A stretch of DNA of 64,000 bases, taken from positions 21,281,393-21,345,392 of the forward strand of contig NC_088883.1 in assembly GCF_032884065.1 (NCBI RefSeq). Reading direction: 5' to 3'. Positions 41,940-57,292 of this stretch are shown piece after piece. The notes beneath the pieces were generated by a model. The model had not been told where the DNA came from, did no database searches, and worked only from the letters and a program-made list of their open reading frames with translations. A program made the position numbers and the translations under genes. Within the stretch, counting starts at the first letter, position 1; each line of letters starts with the position of its first letter. The stretch comes from Artemia franciscana (Eukaryota > Arthropoda > Branchiopoda > Anostraca > Artemiidae).

Positions 41940-42969
41940 AAGGGGTTTCAGAGGGTTGCGAGCAATTCTCTAGGCCCGTGTTTAGCCCGGAGCTAGGGAG
42001 ATACCGCAACTCTCGAAGCGAACCGAGTTTCACAAAATCAAATCTCGCAAATATTGTGAACTTCGCTAAAACTGGAAGGATTTCTCCCTGTTTTTTTAGT
42101 GTTCAAGCGGAATGCGTCATTTATGTCCCATCTCCTGATCTCAATATGTGGCAAACAGCCGGAAATAACCTCATTTATTTCCTCTGCAAGTGATCCGCTA
42201 GGTGGGTTGAGGGGTTTAAAGTTATGAAAAATCAGGTTTGCCTGTTTTGCTTCTTTTTTTAACCACTCTGTGCACCTCTGCGATTCATCTATCTTTTTCT
42301 TTTCTGGATGTCCTCCGTGGTTTTCTACTGTGAACTCTCATTTTGCTCCATTTGGAAGGAAATAATCTGCAGTTCTTCCGCTATCGACGCGAACTTAGAA
42401 GGGCCCCCAAGCTGATTTTCTATATTTTTAAACGCTCTAAAATATTCAGTTGTTTTTTCCTGCTGAACAGACATTTTCGCTATTTAAAACTAATACTTAT
42501 CTCGAATAGGGACAGACCTACGCAAGCAGTGGCAATCACTTTGTGGTCAGTGGCTCGATGGGACGTTGGACCTGCCTGGCTTATTTCCCACCATACTCCG
42601 ACATCCAACAAATCTGGTCTAGAATTTCACAATTATTCGGAAACAGAAAAAGTCGTTCTGCAGTTTCCAAGCCTTCTTTATTGCGTATATATTTCACTTG
42701 TTGCGAAACTTTAATAATCACAGACAGTCACCGTATTCCAAATGTAATTTATTCCAAAGTTAAATCCTGTTTAAAAATTATATTGATGCTCACAGGTCAA
42801 ATGCCAAACGATAACTGGATAACAATAGAATTTTTCAAAACAATATCTCCCCTCTTGCATAACAGGCTAACTTCTACGAAACTTTAACTTGTAAATAAGA
42901 TTATATTTTAGATACATCTTTGTATAAGAGAAAAGGGACATTTATCTGAAAAGAAAGGATCACGGGCCT
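41829..42969. repeat. Spacer S, copy 2
   Basis: Same content as 25,171-26,306. The ORF1 N-terminal frame starts with the ATG at 42,472-42,474 and is broken by small indels near 42,310 and 42,050. Confidence 0.8.
42543..42887 (+). CDS. Hypothetical ORF in spacer S, 114 aa (copy 2)
   Basis: Protein identical to 25,880-26,224; not recognised. Confidence 0.2.
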   Translation: MVSGSMGRWTCLAYFPPYSDIQQIWSRISQLFGNRKSRSAVSKPSLLRIYFTCCETLIITDSHRIPNVIYSKVKSCLKIILMLTGQMPNDNWITIEFFKTISPLLHNRLTSTKL

Positions 42970-43327
42970 GAAAAAATGGAAGAAATAAAACAAAAGAGTT
43001 AGCACGATCTCAAGTGCAAGAGTACACTGACTCTAACGCGGAAATGGAAAGCAAAGGCGAGGATCAAATATCAGAGGTAAACTCGGATATTTGTTGCGAT
43101 AGTTTCACACACGACCAGGCTGTTAGCCAGGCAGACGGTAAGAAACCCGGAAGTAGCAGAGTCACCAGCAAAGGAGGTTTAGAAGAGATAATCAGCCCCG
43201 AAGATCGTCACAGGCAGGATCGTAACTCGTGACCCACCAAATCGGGGCCTTGGTCGAGAACCTCCCCGCCGCTCACTCAGAAATAGACGAAGGAGCCCTT
43301 TCAACTTCGAGGAATAGGAAGTAAGCC
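42970..43327 (+). pseudogene. LINE ORF1-like C-terminal part (arm 4)
   Basis: Repeat of 26,307-26,664; open frame 43,014-43,232. Confidence 0.6.
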
Positions 43328-43347
43328 GTGCACAACAAATTCAGTTT

Positions 43348-44157
43348 ATGACATGGAACGTCCAAGGCCTAATGAGTAGAAAACAACAATGTCTAAATGA
43401 GTCTTTTTTGAAGTGTGATGTAACATGTTTAATTGAGACATTGTCCCCGCCTTCGGAGGATCTGTCGGTTAAAGATTACACGGTTTTTCGTGTTGACCGG
43501 CAAATTTCCCATAACGTACGTTTTTACGTTGGAGTCGCGGTTTTTATGAAAAACAGAGTTTCGAAGTTTGTCATAGAATAGAAAGTAAATTTGAGAACAT
43601 TATTTGGGTAAACCTTAAGTGTCATGATGGATTGAAGATAGTCCTAGGTTGCATATATGTTGCTCCACAGAATAGTAGTTATATGAAAGAAGATGCGTAG
43701 ACTTTGATTGAAAATGAGTTAGAACACTTACGGAGGAAACATAGTGAAAAAACATAGTGTTAAACATAGTGTTATGGAGGATTCCAGAAAGCTACAAAAT
43801 TCCAAGAACTAGCCAAGATGTGAAAAGAAAAGTTAATGTAACCAATGGGGAAGGAAGTTGTTGGGCATTTGCGGAGAATTTGGTCTAGTCACTGGAAATG
43901 GAAGGTTTGAAAATGATGTGGGACGTTGTGAGTTTACTTGCATTTCCGGAATGAATTTTAGTGTTATTGATTATGTTTTGGTGGACAGTAGGCTCGCACC
44001 TGAGTCCCCAAACCTTGAGGTAGTGCATTTTGCTGGTTCTGACCATTTTCCCTTAATTTATAATTTTCAGTTGACAAATAATAGCAAAATCAGCGGAAAA
44101 AAGAAAAACTTAAGTATCAGACATTTGGAACAGGAACGGGTAGCGCTGGCCTGGTAA
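43348..44157 (+). pseudogene. LINE AP-type endonuclease domain (arm 4)
   Basis: Repeat of 26,685-27,494 with the same stops. Confidence 0.65.
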
Positions 44158-44515
44158 AATCAAGAATACTATATGAGTGGGTGGAGAAAGATATGACGCG
44201 AATAAAAGATTATTTTTGCTCGGAGCCGATGGTACCAGTGTTTCCATTCTAGGGATTTCCCCCTATTTTAGGATTTCTGAGGTCTTTTAAGGGCAAACTT
44301 TTTCATTTAGGGATTTGGGGATTTTTAAAGATTTATGCAAGTCTTGGAGGTTTTAAGGAATTTCTACTTTTTTTTCTAAATCTAGTGATTTTCCACAATA
44401 TAATAGCGATTTTCATAGATTCATTATTCAATAAAATAAATCATACAGGAAGCTAACTAAAACAAATATTTTTCAATCGAATAAATCATACAGGAAGCTA
44501 ACTAAAAAAAAAAAT

Positions 44516-44776
44516 TCAATCGAATACATCATACAGAAAGCTAACTATAATTTTTTTTTTAAATAGTGGTCCATTACACCTCCCAATACGTGCCAAATTA
44601 GCATTTATGTAAATATACTGCCTTTGAAACTTCCGATTTCTCACTATATCAGATATAGATCTCAGAGTGTTATCATTAAGAGGATAAGCGAACATAGTGA
44701 AACAAAAATTGCAAATATGTTTTATACTTCCTATTTCACAACATTTGCTAGGGTCGATTTTTTTCTTCATATTCAA
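44516..44776 (-). CDS. Hypothetical ORF, 86 aa (arm 4)
   Basis: Protein identical to 27,853-28,113; overlaps a three-copy ~45 bp tandem repeat at 44,430-44,558. Confidence 0.25.
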   Translation of the reverse strand: MNMKKKIDPSKCCEIGSIKHICNFCFTMFAYPLNDNTLRSISDIVRNRKFQRQYIYINANLARIGRCNGPLFKKKIIVSFLYDVFD

Positions 44777-45880
44777 TGTTTATTACTCTCTATAATCTAT
44801 CAGTTCCAAATTAGATCTTCTTCTGTTGAAACCTTTGAAAGTAGATTGGATATGAATACACCCTCTACATCCGCAAACAGATCAGAAATGGAGTCATTGA
44901 AAAAAAGGTAGGTGTAAATTACATATAATTTTCCGAACGAAAAACAATAAATTATTGAAAAGGAAAATAGGACTTAGTACTTTTCACAATAGGATGTGTA
45001 ATATAACTAGATAGGTTTAATAGATTATAGTTCGATCATTGAAGTCGGTAGGGACTAAGGGGATGGGGTATCTAGGGATAGTTTCATGGTTTTAGATTTT
45101 GCTTCTAATACCTAATCAATTTCAAATAATTCTCTAAATTCTCTTGTTTGTAATTGAAATGCCTAATAAGCACGAATAACTTCCTATTCTATATAGGTTC
45201 CAAATTCTTAGATGCACAAAATACTGGATTTGCATTTTTGCCAGAAGAAAGATCATGGATTTGTGTTTTTTTTTACCATGGATGATTGCATCGAACCAAT
45301 AGTCCTAGAACACCAGGAGAGGGCTCATTTGAATGCAAATTAAAATTTCTAGTTCTCTTTTTTGTGTGACTTACAGAATTGGAGGGCTATTAGCCCCCGT
45401 CACGCACCCCCTTTTTCCAAAATATTTTTTTGAGATAGCCATTTGTTCAGCATAGTTGAAAGGTTCCAAAACTATACGCATATATAAGCGGTATCAACCT
45501 ATGCTCTTTTTCTATGCTCACTAGTCTTAATAAGCATTACTAGGAGACCAAGCTTTGTATTGTGAGAACAATTTCAGAAATAAAATGACATTCAATATGC
45601 CCTGCCCTTCCGAAAATATACTCCAAACACCCTGATTCACAGAAAAATAAACTTCGGTGTAATTTTTCCAGGTTTCCAACTAAAAAATGGAAAAACAACT
45701 CTCAAGTACAGAATAATTACAGGAGCACCAGCAACAATTTTGAAAATGATGTTTTTTATATGTTCATGGTAAAAAAAAAAACTGTCCCACCCTTCACAGA
45801 TGTTGATAAGCATAGGTCTTATTGTTTCTATAATAAAAAGGATCCAAAGAAATATTTTATCTCCCAATAAATATTTGTTT

Positions 45881-46545
45881 ATTACTGACAATTAACTAAA
45901 AAACGTTTTCCACAAATTAAGTTTTTCAAGGAAAAGTAAAGAGCTCCATTAACCAATAATTAGCAAAAATAGTATCAAATAATCTACCAAGCGTAAAACT
46001 ACCACACATCAGCATCAATGTGTAAATGAAACCCAGAACAAATAGAGATTACAATAAATAACCGAGTCAAACTTAAAACGAACAGAAAATAACATGATTA
46101 GGGCTCACAACCCTTATGCCTACTCAAAGACCTGAACATAATTTGCGCTTTAAAGAAAAAATTTAATGTTTTCACAGTAATAACTTTAATAAACACGAAA
46201 TCATTAAGATTTAAAGAATGAATATGAATATATGGATATTAAACTGACGATACACATTCATTTATATTTTTTTCAGTAGAGTGCAAATTGTGTTCTGGCC
46301 TTGAAAAGTCATAGGGGTTTTGAGCCCTAATCATGTTAATTTCTGCTCGTTTTGATTTCGACTCAGTTATTTATTGCAATTTCGGTCAGTTTTTGGTATG
46401 GTTTATTTATTGATTCTGATTTGTGGTAGGTTTACGCTTGTAGATTATTTTATTTTTGCTCATTTTAGGTTTAATGGAGCTCTTCAGTTTCCTTGAAAAA
46501 CGTATTTTGTTGAAAAAGTTTATTTTTTAATTAATTTTCAGCAAT
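45881..46545. repeat. 665 bp fold-back element (arm 4)
   Basis: Repeat of 29,219-29,883. Confidence 0.6.
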
Positions 46546-47037
46546 AAAATTGAAATATAGATGGATAGATAGATAAGTGTATTTTAAAGCCAAATTTACA
46601 GCCATGAACACAGTACAATAATATAAACGAAAGACACGAATAACATAAAATCAGCGATCATCATCAAACACTTAAATGAAACTACATTAATCTAATATTA
46701 GTACTTAATACTTGATAAAAGGTCATTGAAAAAAAAGCTTAACACTCCGAAAAAGACATAAATAAAACATTACATTTACTTTGTGCTGACATTTTTTATT
46801 TATTTATTATTTTTTTTTATTTAACAAAATTTCCAGATACGTTGCCACTCTAAAAATAAACTGAGGCGATATACTATTAAAGACACCTGGAAGTATCAAG
46901 TTATTATTTCCAAATACCCCTTCCCTTATCGTAGAGAGCCCCTGGCACCGGCTCAAGCAATGCACTAAATAATCCCTTTAAACTCTCCAAAGCGGGCAAG
47001 TATATCTGTCTTCATTGGAACATCTTTCTTTAGAATC
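46546..47037 (-). pseudogene. LINE 3' end (arm 4)
   Basis: Repeat of 29,884-30,375. Confidence 0.55.
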
Positions 47038-47068
47038 TATCTATATATATATAAAAATAAGTATATAT

Positions 47069-48528
47069 GTAAAAATAAGTTGTATGTGTGTTATATCTGT
47101 CGAGTGACGTCATGTCATCATATCGTCATGAAGTTAGTTGTCGTCATGTTTGTTATGACGATGATGTCATTGAAGGTATTTAAGAAATTCGTTCAAAGAC
47201 AAATTAATTGTAAGAAGATCGTGGACGGAAAAATTCCTCGGCAACAGCCGAGGAAGCTGCTCAAAGAGTCTATGCCAAAAAACTTGCTGCTGATAGAGAA
47301 AGTAAGAAAAGAAAGCGTGCCGAGGAATCACAACAACAGCAAGAAAGCAGGCTTGCGGCTGATAGAGAAAGTAAGAACAGAAAGCGTGCCGAGGAATCAC
47401 AAGAGCAACGTGAAAACAGGCTTGCGGCTTCAAGAGATAATGCCAGATTAAGAATGTGCAATTTCCGTCAACTAAGGCGTGTCGAGGAACTACCAGAACA
47501 ACGCGTAACCAGACTTGCTGCTAAAAGAGAAAGTGAAAAAAGAATGGCGTGCCGAGGAATCACAAGAGCAACGTGAAAACAGGCTTGCGGCTTCAAGAGA
47601 TAATGCCAAGAGAAATCGTGCCGAGGAATCACAAGAGCAACGTGAAAATTGTCGCATGGCATTCAGGTACAGCCCAGTCGATGATTATAGTAGATGTGTT
47701 CAAATCGGGACTATGTCTAAAATTTGTCCCTACTGCAAGGCATTGAAATTTAATGGTGAAACAATGGGAATGTGTTGCGCCTCAGGAAAAGTTAAACTTC
47801 CTCAACTGGCTGCACCCCCAGAGCCATTGAAGACTTTGCTTACTGGAACTACGTCAGAATCTAAGCGTTTTTTTTTTTTTTTATCAAAAATCAGAAAAAT
47901 ATAACTCATGTTTCCAAAAGACGTCGTTTGGTGCCCAAATCGAAAATCCAGATCAATTTATGCCTACTTTCAAAGTAAAAGGGAAAATTTATCATAGAGC
48001 AGGGTCCTTTCTATCATTCTCAGGCGAGAATCATAAATTTTTACAATTGTACTTCATCAGTGATGGAAATTCTGAATTGAATGCACGTTGCGAAATTTCT
48101 CCTGGCGTTGAAAGGACAATCGTTTCCCAATTGCAACATCTTTTCCACGAAAATAATAATTTTGTGCGTCTATTCAAAACAGCCATCGATGTGATGCCTA
48201 CTGATACGCAAAAAATTGTTATTTCCGCTGACAAAACGCCTCTTGGCCAACATGTGCGTAGATACGATGCTCCAACTATCGACGAAGTGGCAATCTATGG
48301 TTGGTGATCAGTTTTTACCTCGAGATATTATTCTTCATAAGCGAAACGCTCAGTTTGTAAGAATTGCTGAAACTCATCGATGCTACGATGCCTTACAATA
48401 TTCTATCATTTTTTGGGATTGAGCCGACGGCTATCACTTTAATATTAAATTGATAAATCCAGCCACTAACAAAGAAATGAATAAGACATAGTGTAACAGA
48501 CATAACACACATACCACTTATTTTTATA

Positions 48529-48529
<1 letters not shown>
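47069..48529 (+). pseudogene. Truncated Helitron Rep block (arm 4)
   Basis: Repeat of 30,407-31,867, including the inverted ends and the TTCCTCGGC hairpin at the former Rep start (47,234-47,255). Confidence 0.75.
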
Positions 48530-50928
<2,399 letters not shown>

Positions 50929-51100
50929 TATAAAAATAAGTGGTATGTGTGTTATGTCTGTTACACTATGTCTTATTCATTTCTTTGTTAGTGGCTGGAT
51001 TTATCAATTTAATATTAAAGTGATAGCCGTCGGCTCAATCCCAAAAAATGATAGGATATTGTAAGGCATCGTAGCATCGATGAGTTTCAGCAATTCTTAC

Positions 51101-53071
51101 TTACTTACTTGTACTTGTTTCAGGACACAAGCTCTTCAGCTCTCCCTGGCGCTATGATCTGGCAGACGGTTGAGTGCCAAGCCGCTCGGTCGTGTGTGTG
51201 TGGTGCACATATTTCAAGCCACTGCTTGTCCCATCTTCGGCCTTGTCGTCGGAAACCACCAATCGGCTCTAGGTCCGCCTTGAGTGTGTTAAGCCAGGTC
51301 TTGACTTGTCCACCTCGCTTCTTCTTCCAGTGTGCGAGGGGTTTGCAGTATAGCGCCTTTTTAGTGAGGGTGTCATCTGACCTCCGACAAACATGGCCAA
51401 ACCAAGTTAGGCGGCGTTTTTTTATTAGGGCTTCAATGTCATGCTTCTGGTGGCATCGTCTACGAATTTCGACGTTGCTAATTCTGTCTCGGAGGGAGAC
51501 ACCGAGGATTTGTCTCAGGCAGGAGTGGTCGAATACTTTGAGAGCATGAACATCCGCTGCTTTCAGGGGCCATGTCTCGCATCCGTAAAGGAGTACGGAG
51601 CGGACGGTTGCTTCAAAGATCTGGATTTTTGTTTTTAGTAGGACGTCTCTTTGTCTCCACAGGTTCTTCCTAAGTTGAGCAAAGACTATCGATGCTGATG
51701 ATATTCTGCTCTGGACTTCCGTACTGCGGCCGCCGGAAATGTCGATGAGGGATCCCAGGTACTTGAACTGGTCAACGACCTCTAAACGGGAGTTGTCGAT
51801 AGAGATGCCCCTTGTGAGTACATCCTCAGAATTTGTCAGAATTTTGGTTTTATCCTTACTGATCTTCAGCCCAACCAAATCTGCAGTAGCAGCAACATTA
51901 CACAGCATTGCTTGCGCATGATCTATATCGTTTTCTAGCAAGGCAATGTCATCCGCGTAGTCAAGGTCTTTGATGGAGAAGTCAGGGCTTACTTCAACGC
52001 CTCTGGGCGATTGCATGGCGCGCTTCATGATCCAATCGATAACAAAGTTGAAGAGGATGGGGGACAGGATGCAGCCCTGTCTCACCCCGAAATCGATGTC
52101 GAAGAGGGAGGACAGCTCTCCATCAGCTTGTATACAGGCACGAACGTGTTGGTAGTATGCCTGAATAAGGCGTATCAGCTTATCAGGGACGCCGTCCTCT
52201 TGCATCGCAGCCCATATGCCATCTCTAACGATCGAGTCAAAGGCCGTTATAAAATCTATGAAGACGGCTATAGTAATCTGATAGTGTTTCATGCGGTGTT
52301 CGAGAATTTGCCGGAGTGTAAAGAGCTGATCAATGCAGCCCATTCCTGGCCGAAAGCCCGCCTGGTTTGGGCGTGTGGTCGTGTTTCTGATTGAGCTGAA
52401 GCGGTTGAGTAAAATCATGGCAAATATTTTGGCAGCGATGCTTATGAGCGATATCCCCCGGTAATTCTTGCATTCAGCTTTATCCCCTTTTTTATACAGG
52501 GGGATGATAATTGAAACTTTCCAATCGTCTGGGAGAACCTCCTGTACCCAAATTTTCTTGAGCAGTTTTTCTAGGTTCTGTGCAAGAAGCCTGGGGCTTG
52601 CCTTGTAGATTTCTGCTGGTATGGCGTCAATTCCCGGCGCTTTATGATTCTTCAGCTTCTTTATTGCTGCCAGGATTTCCTCTTCGTCAGGGAGCTCTAT
52701 TTTGACTCCTGCGTATTGGTTAATGAGCGTTGATGAAGGAGGTGGGGGAGGTTGGGTCACTTGAAGATTTGGAGCAGGTGATGAAGGGTCGACTTGGGGA
52801 TTTAGGAGTTTCTGGAAATGGCGCTTCCAACGGTCAACGACTTCGTCACGACTCGTTAGGATGTTACCGTGTTCGTCTCTTACAGAGGCCGAGTTCTTCG
52901 ACCTCTTCCCAGTGGACTCTTTAAGCAGCTGATACAGTTTCCTAGTATCAGACAGGCTAGCTGCTTTTTGCATCTCCACCGCCATATTCTCCCAGTACTT
53001 CCTTCTGTCTTTTCTGCCCGACTGGTGACATAGCTTGCGTAGCTGTTTGAATTCAGCTGAGTGGCGTGATG
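51101..53071 (-). mobile_element. 5'-truncated RTE-like LINE (T2)
   Basis: Repeat of 34,444-36,414; TSD GTTTCAGCAATTCTTAC at 51,084-51,100 and 53,072-53,088. Confidence 0.85.
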
Positions 53072-53081
53072 GTTTCAGCAA
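51120..53081 (-). CDS. RTE-like reverse transcriptase, partial (T2)
   Basis: Same protein as 34,463-36,424 with no difference seen, including YADD, motif A and the WFGHV C-terminal region. Again the apparent start is a TTG inside the target-site duplication and there is no endonuclease domain. Identity over ~650 codons, including silent sites as far as I compared, means the copy came from a block duplication and not a second insertion. Confidence 0.85.
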   Translation of the reverse strand: MLKPSRHSAEFKQLRKLCHQSGRKDRRKYWENMAVEMQKAASLSDTRKLYQLLKESTGKRSKNSASVRDEHGNILTSRDEVVDRWKRHFQKLLNPQVDPSSPAPNLQVTQPPPPPSSTLINQYAGVKIELPDEEEILAAIKKLKNHKAPGIDAIPAEIYKASPRLLAQNLEKLLKKIWVQEVLPDDWKVSIIIPLYKKGDKAECKNYRGISLISIAAKIFAMILLNRFSSIRNTTTRPNQAGFRPGMGCIDQLFTLRQILEHRMKHYQITIAVFIDFITAFDSIVRDGIWAAMQEDGVPDKLIRLIQAYYQHVRACIQADGELSSLFDIDFGVRQGCILSPILFNFVIDWIMKRAMQSPRGVEVSPDFSIKDLDYADDIALLENDIDHAQAMLCNVAATADLVGLKISKDKTKILTNSEDVLTRGISIDNSRLEVVDQFKYLGSLIDISGGRSTEVQSRISSASIVFAQLRKNLWRQRDVLLKTKIQIFEATVRSVLLYGCETWPLKAADVHALKVFDHSCLRQILGVSLRDRISNVEIRRRCHQKHDIEALIKKRRLTWFGHVCRRSDDTLTKKALYCKPLAHWKKKRGGQVKTWLNTLKADLEPIGGFRRQGRRWDKQWLEICAPHTHDRAAWHSTVCQIIAPGRAEELVS

Positions 53082-54400
53082 TTCTTACCAACTGAGCGTT
53101 TCGCTTATGAAGAATAATATCTCAAGGTAAAAACTGATCACCAACCATAGATTGCCACTTCGTCGATAGTCGGAGCATCGTATCTACGCACATGTTGGCC
53201 AAGAGGCGTTTTGTCAGCGGAAATAACAATTTTTTGCGTATCAGTAGGCATCATATCGATGGCTGTTTTGAATAGACGCACAAAATTATTATTTTCGTGG
53301 AAAAGATGTTGCAATTGGGAAACGATTGTCCTTTCAACGTCAGGAGAAATTTCGCAACGTGCATTCAATTCAGAATTTCCATCACTGATGAAGTACAATT
53401 GTAAAAATTTATGATTCTCGCCTGAGAATGATAGAAGGGACCCTGCTCTATGATAAATTTTCCCTTTTACTTTGAAAGTAGGCATAAATTGATCTGGATT
53501 TTCGATTTGGGCACCAAACGACGTCTTTTGGAAACATGAGTTATATTTTTCTGATTTTTGATAAAAAAAAAAAAAAAACGCTTAGATTCTGACGTAGTTC
53601 CAGTAAGCAAAGTCTTCAATGGCTCTGGGGGTGCAGCCAGTTGAGAAAGTTTAACTTTTCCTGAGGCGCAACACATTCCCATTGTTTCACCATTAAATTT
53701 TAATGCCTTGCAGTAGGGACAAATTTTAGACATAGTCCCGATTTGAACACATCTACTATAATCATCGACTGGGCTGTACCTGAATGCCATGCGACAATTT
53801 TCACGTTGCTCTTGTGATTCCTCGGCACGATTTCTCTTGGCATTATCTCTTGAAGCCGCAAGCCTGTTTTCACGTTGCTCTTGTGATTCCTCGGCACGCC
53901 ATTCTTTTTTCACTTTCTCTTTTAGCAGCAAGTCTGGTTACGCGTTGTTCTGGTAGTTCCTCGACACGCCTTAATTGACGGAAATTGCACATTCCTAATC
54001 TGGCTTGAAGCCGCAAGCCTGTTTTCACGTTGCTCTTGTGATTCCTCGGCACGCTTTCTGTTCTTACTTTCTCTATCAGCCGCAAGCCTGCTTTCTTGCT
54101 GTTCTTGTGATTCCTCGGCACGCTTTCTTTTCTTACTTTCTCTATCAGCAGCAAGTTTTTTGGCATAGACTCTTTGAGCAGCTTCCTCGGCTATTGCCGA
54201 GGAATTTTTCCGTCCACGATCTTCTTACAATTAATTTGTCTTTGAACGAATTTCTTAAATACCTTCAATGACATCATCGTCATAACAAACATGACGACAA
54301 CTAACTTCATGACGACATGATGACATGACGTCACTCGACAGATATAACACACATACAACTTATTTTTACATATATACTTATTTTTATATATATATATATA

Positions 54401-54900
54401 GATTCTAAAGAAAGATGTTCCAATGAAGACAGATATACTTGCCCGCTTTGGAGAGTTTAAAGGGATTATTTAGTGCATTGCTTGAGCCGGTGCCAGGGGC
54501 TCTCTACGATAAGGGAAGGGGTATTTGGAAATAATAACTTGATACTTCCAGGTGTCTTTAATAGTATATCGCCTCAGTTTATTTTTAGAGTGGCAACGTA
54601 TCTGGAAATTTTGTTAAATAAAAAAAAATAATAAATAAATAAATAAATAAAAAATGTCAGCACAAAGTAAATGTAATGTTTTATTTATGTCTTTTTCGGA
54701 GTGTTAAGCTTTTTTTTCAATGACCTTTTATCAAGTATTAAGTACTAATATTAGATTAATGTAGTTTCATTTAAGTGTTTGATGATGATCGCTGATTTTA
54801 TGTTATTCGTGTCTTTCGTTTATATTATTGTACTGTGTTCATGGCTGTAAATTTGGCTTTAAAATACACTTATCTATCTATCCATCTATATTTCAATTTT
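54401..54900 (+). pseudogene. LINE 3' end (arm 5)
   Basis: Same fragment as 37,752-38,251. Confidence 0.55.
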
Positions 54901-55565
54901 ATTACTGAAAATTAATTAAAAAATAAACTTTTTCAACAAAATACGTTTTTCAAGGAAATTGAAGAGCTCCATTAAACCTAAAATGAGCAAAAATAAAATA
55001 ATCTACAAGCGTAAACCTACCACAAATCAGAATCAATAAATAAACCATACCAAAAACTGACCGAAATTGCAATAAATAACTGAGTCGAAATCAAAACGAG
55101 CAGAAATTAACATGATTAGGGCTCAAAACCCCTATGACTTTTCAAGGCCAGAACACAATTTGCACTCTACTGAAAAAAATATAAATGAATGTGTATCGTC
55201 AGTTTAATATCCATATATTCATATTCATTCTTTAAATCTTAATGATTTCGTGTTTATTAAAGTTATTACTGTGAAAACATTAAATTTTTTCTTTAAAGCG
55301 CAAATTATGTTCAGGTCTTTGAGTAGGCATAAGGGTTGTGAGCCCTAATCATGTTATTTTCTGTTCGTTTTAAGTTTGACTCGGTTATTTATTGTAATCT
55401 CTATTTGTTCTGGGTTTCATTTACACATTGATGCTGATGTGTGGTAGTTTTACGCTTGGTAGATTATTTGATACTATTTTTGCTAATTTTTGGTTAATGG
55501 AGCTCTTTACTTTTCCTTGAAAAACTTAATTTGTGGGAAACGTTTTTTAGTTAATTGTCAGTAAT
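54901..55565. repeat. 665 bp fold-back element (arm 5)
   Basis: Fifth copy; ends ATTACTGAAAATTAA and TTAATTGTCAGTAAT. Confidence 0.6.
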
Positions 55566-56673
55566 AAACAAATATTTATTGGGAGATAAAATATTTCTTT
55601 GGATCCTTTTTATTATAGAAACAATAAGACCTATGCTTATCAACATCTGTGAAGGGTGGGACAGTTTTTTTTTTTACCATGAACATATAAAAAACATCAT
55701 TTTCAAAATTGTTTCTGGTGTTCCTGTAATTATTCTGTACTTGAGAGTTTTTTTTCCATTTTTTAGTTGGAAACCTGGAAAAATTACACCGAAGTTTATT
55801 TTTCTGTGAATCAGGGTGTTTGGAGTATATATTTTCGGAAGGTGCAGGGCATATTGAATGTCATTTTATTTCTGAAATTGTTCTCACAATACAAAGCTTG
55901 GTCTCCTAGTAATGCTTATTAAGACTAGTGAGCATAGAAAAAGAGCATAGGTTGATACCGCTTATATATGCGTATAGTTTTGGAACCTTTCAACTATGCT
56001 GAACAAATGGCTATCTCAAAAAAATATTTTGGAAAAAGGGGGTGCGTGACGGGGGCTAATAGCCCTCCAATTCTGTAAGTCACACAAAAAAGAGAACTAG
56101 AAATTTTAATTTGCATTCAAATGAGCCCTCTCCTGGTGTTCTAGGACTATTGGTTCGATGCAATCATCCATGGTAAAAAAAAAACACAAATCCATGATCT
56201 TTCTTCTGGCAAAAATGCAAATCCAGTATTTTGTGCATCTAAGAATTTGGAACCTATATAGAATAGGAAGTTATTCGTGCTTATTAGGCATTTCAATTAC
56301 AAACAAGAGAATTTAGAGAATTATTTGAAATTGATTAGGTATTAGAAGCAAAATCTAAAACCATTAAACTATCCCTAGATACCCCATCCCCTTAGTCCCT
56401 ACCGACTTCAATGATCGAACTATAATCTATTAAACCTATCTAGTTATATTACACATCCTATTGTGAAAAGTACTAAGTCCTATTTTCCTTTTCAATAATT
56501 TATTGTTTTTCGTTCGGAAAATTATATGTAATTTACACCTACCTTTTTTTCAATGACTCCATTTCTGATCTGTTTGCGGATGTAGAGGGTGTATTCATAT
56601 CCAATCTACTTTCAAAGGTTTCAACAGAAGAAGATCTAATTTGGAACTGATAGATTATAGAGAGTAATAAACA

Positions 56674-56934
56674 TTGAATATGAAGAAAAAAATCGACCCT
56701 AGCAAATGTTGTGAAATAAGAAGTATAGAACATATTTGCAATTTTTGTTTCACTATGTTCGCTTATCCTCTTAATGATAACGCTCTGAGATCTATATCTG
56801 ATATAGTGAGAAATCGGAAGTTTCAAAGGCGGTATATTTGCATAAATGCTAATTTGGCACGTATTGGGAGGTGTAATGGACCACTATTTAAAAAAAAAAT
56901 TATAGTTAGCTTTCTGTATGATGTATTCGATTGA
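56674..56934 (+). CDS. Hypothetical ORF, 86 aa (arm 5)
   Basis: Same ORF with a few more changes (CEIRSIEH, RRYICIN). The tandem ~45 bp repeat lies at 56,899-57,027. Confidence 0.25.
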   Translation: MNMKKKIDPSKCCEIRSIEHICNFCFTMFAYPLNDNALRSISDIVRNRKFQRRYICINANLARIGRCNGPLFKKKIIVSFLYDVFD

Positions 56935-57292
56935 ATTTTTTTTTTAGTTAGCTTCCTGTATGATTTATTCGATTGAAAAATATTTGTTTTAGTTAGCTTC
57001 CTGTATGATTTATTTTATTGACTAATGAATCTATGAAAATCGCTATTATATTGTGGAAAATCACTAGATTTAGAAAAAAAAGTAGAAATTCCTTAAAACC
57101 TCCAAGACTTGCATAAATCCCTAAAAATCCCCAAATCCCTAAATGAAAAAGTTTGCCCTTAAAAGACCTCAAAAATCCTAAAATAGGGGGGAAATCCCTA
57201 GAATGGAAACACTGGTACCATCGGCTCCGAGCAAAAATAATCTTTTATTCGCGTCACATCTTTCTCCACCCACTCATATAGTATTCTTGATT

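Larger units (their letters stand above)
50929..54369 (-). pseudogene. Truncated Helitron Rep block split by a LINE (arm 5)
   Basis: Repeat of 34,272-37,720, with an 8 bp deletion near 54,004 that alters the repeat region. Confidence 0.75.
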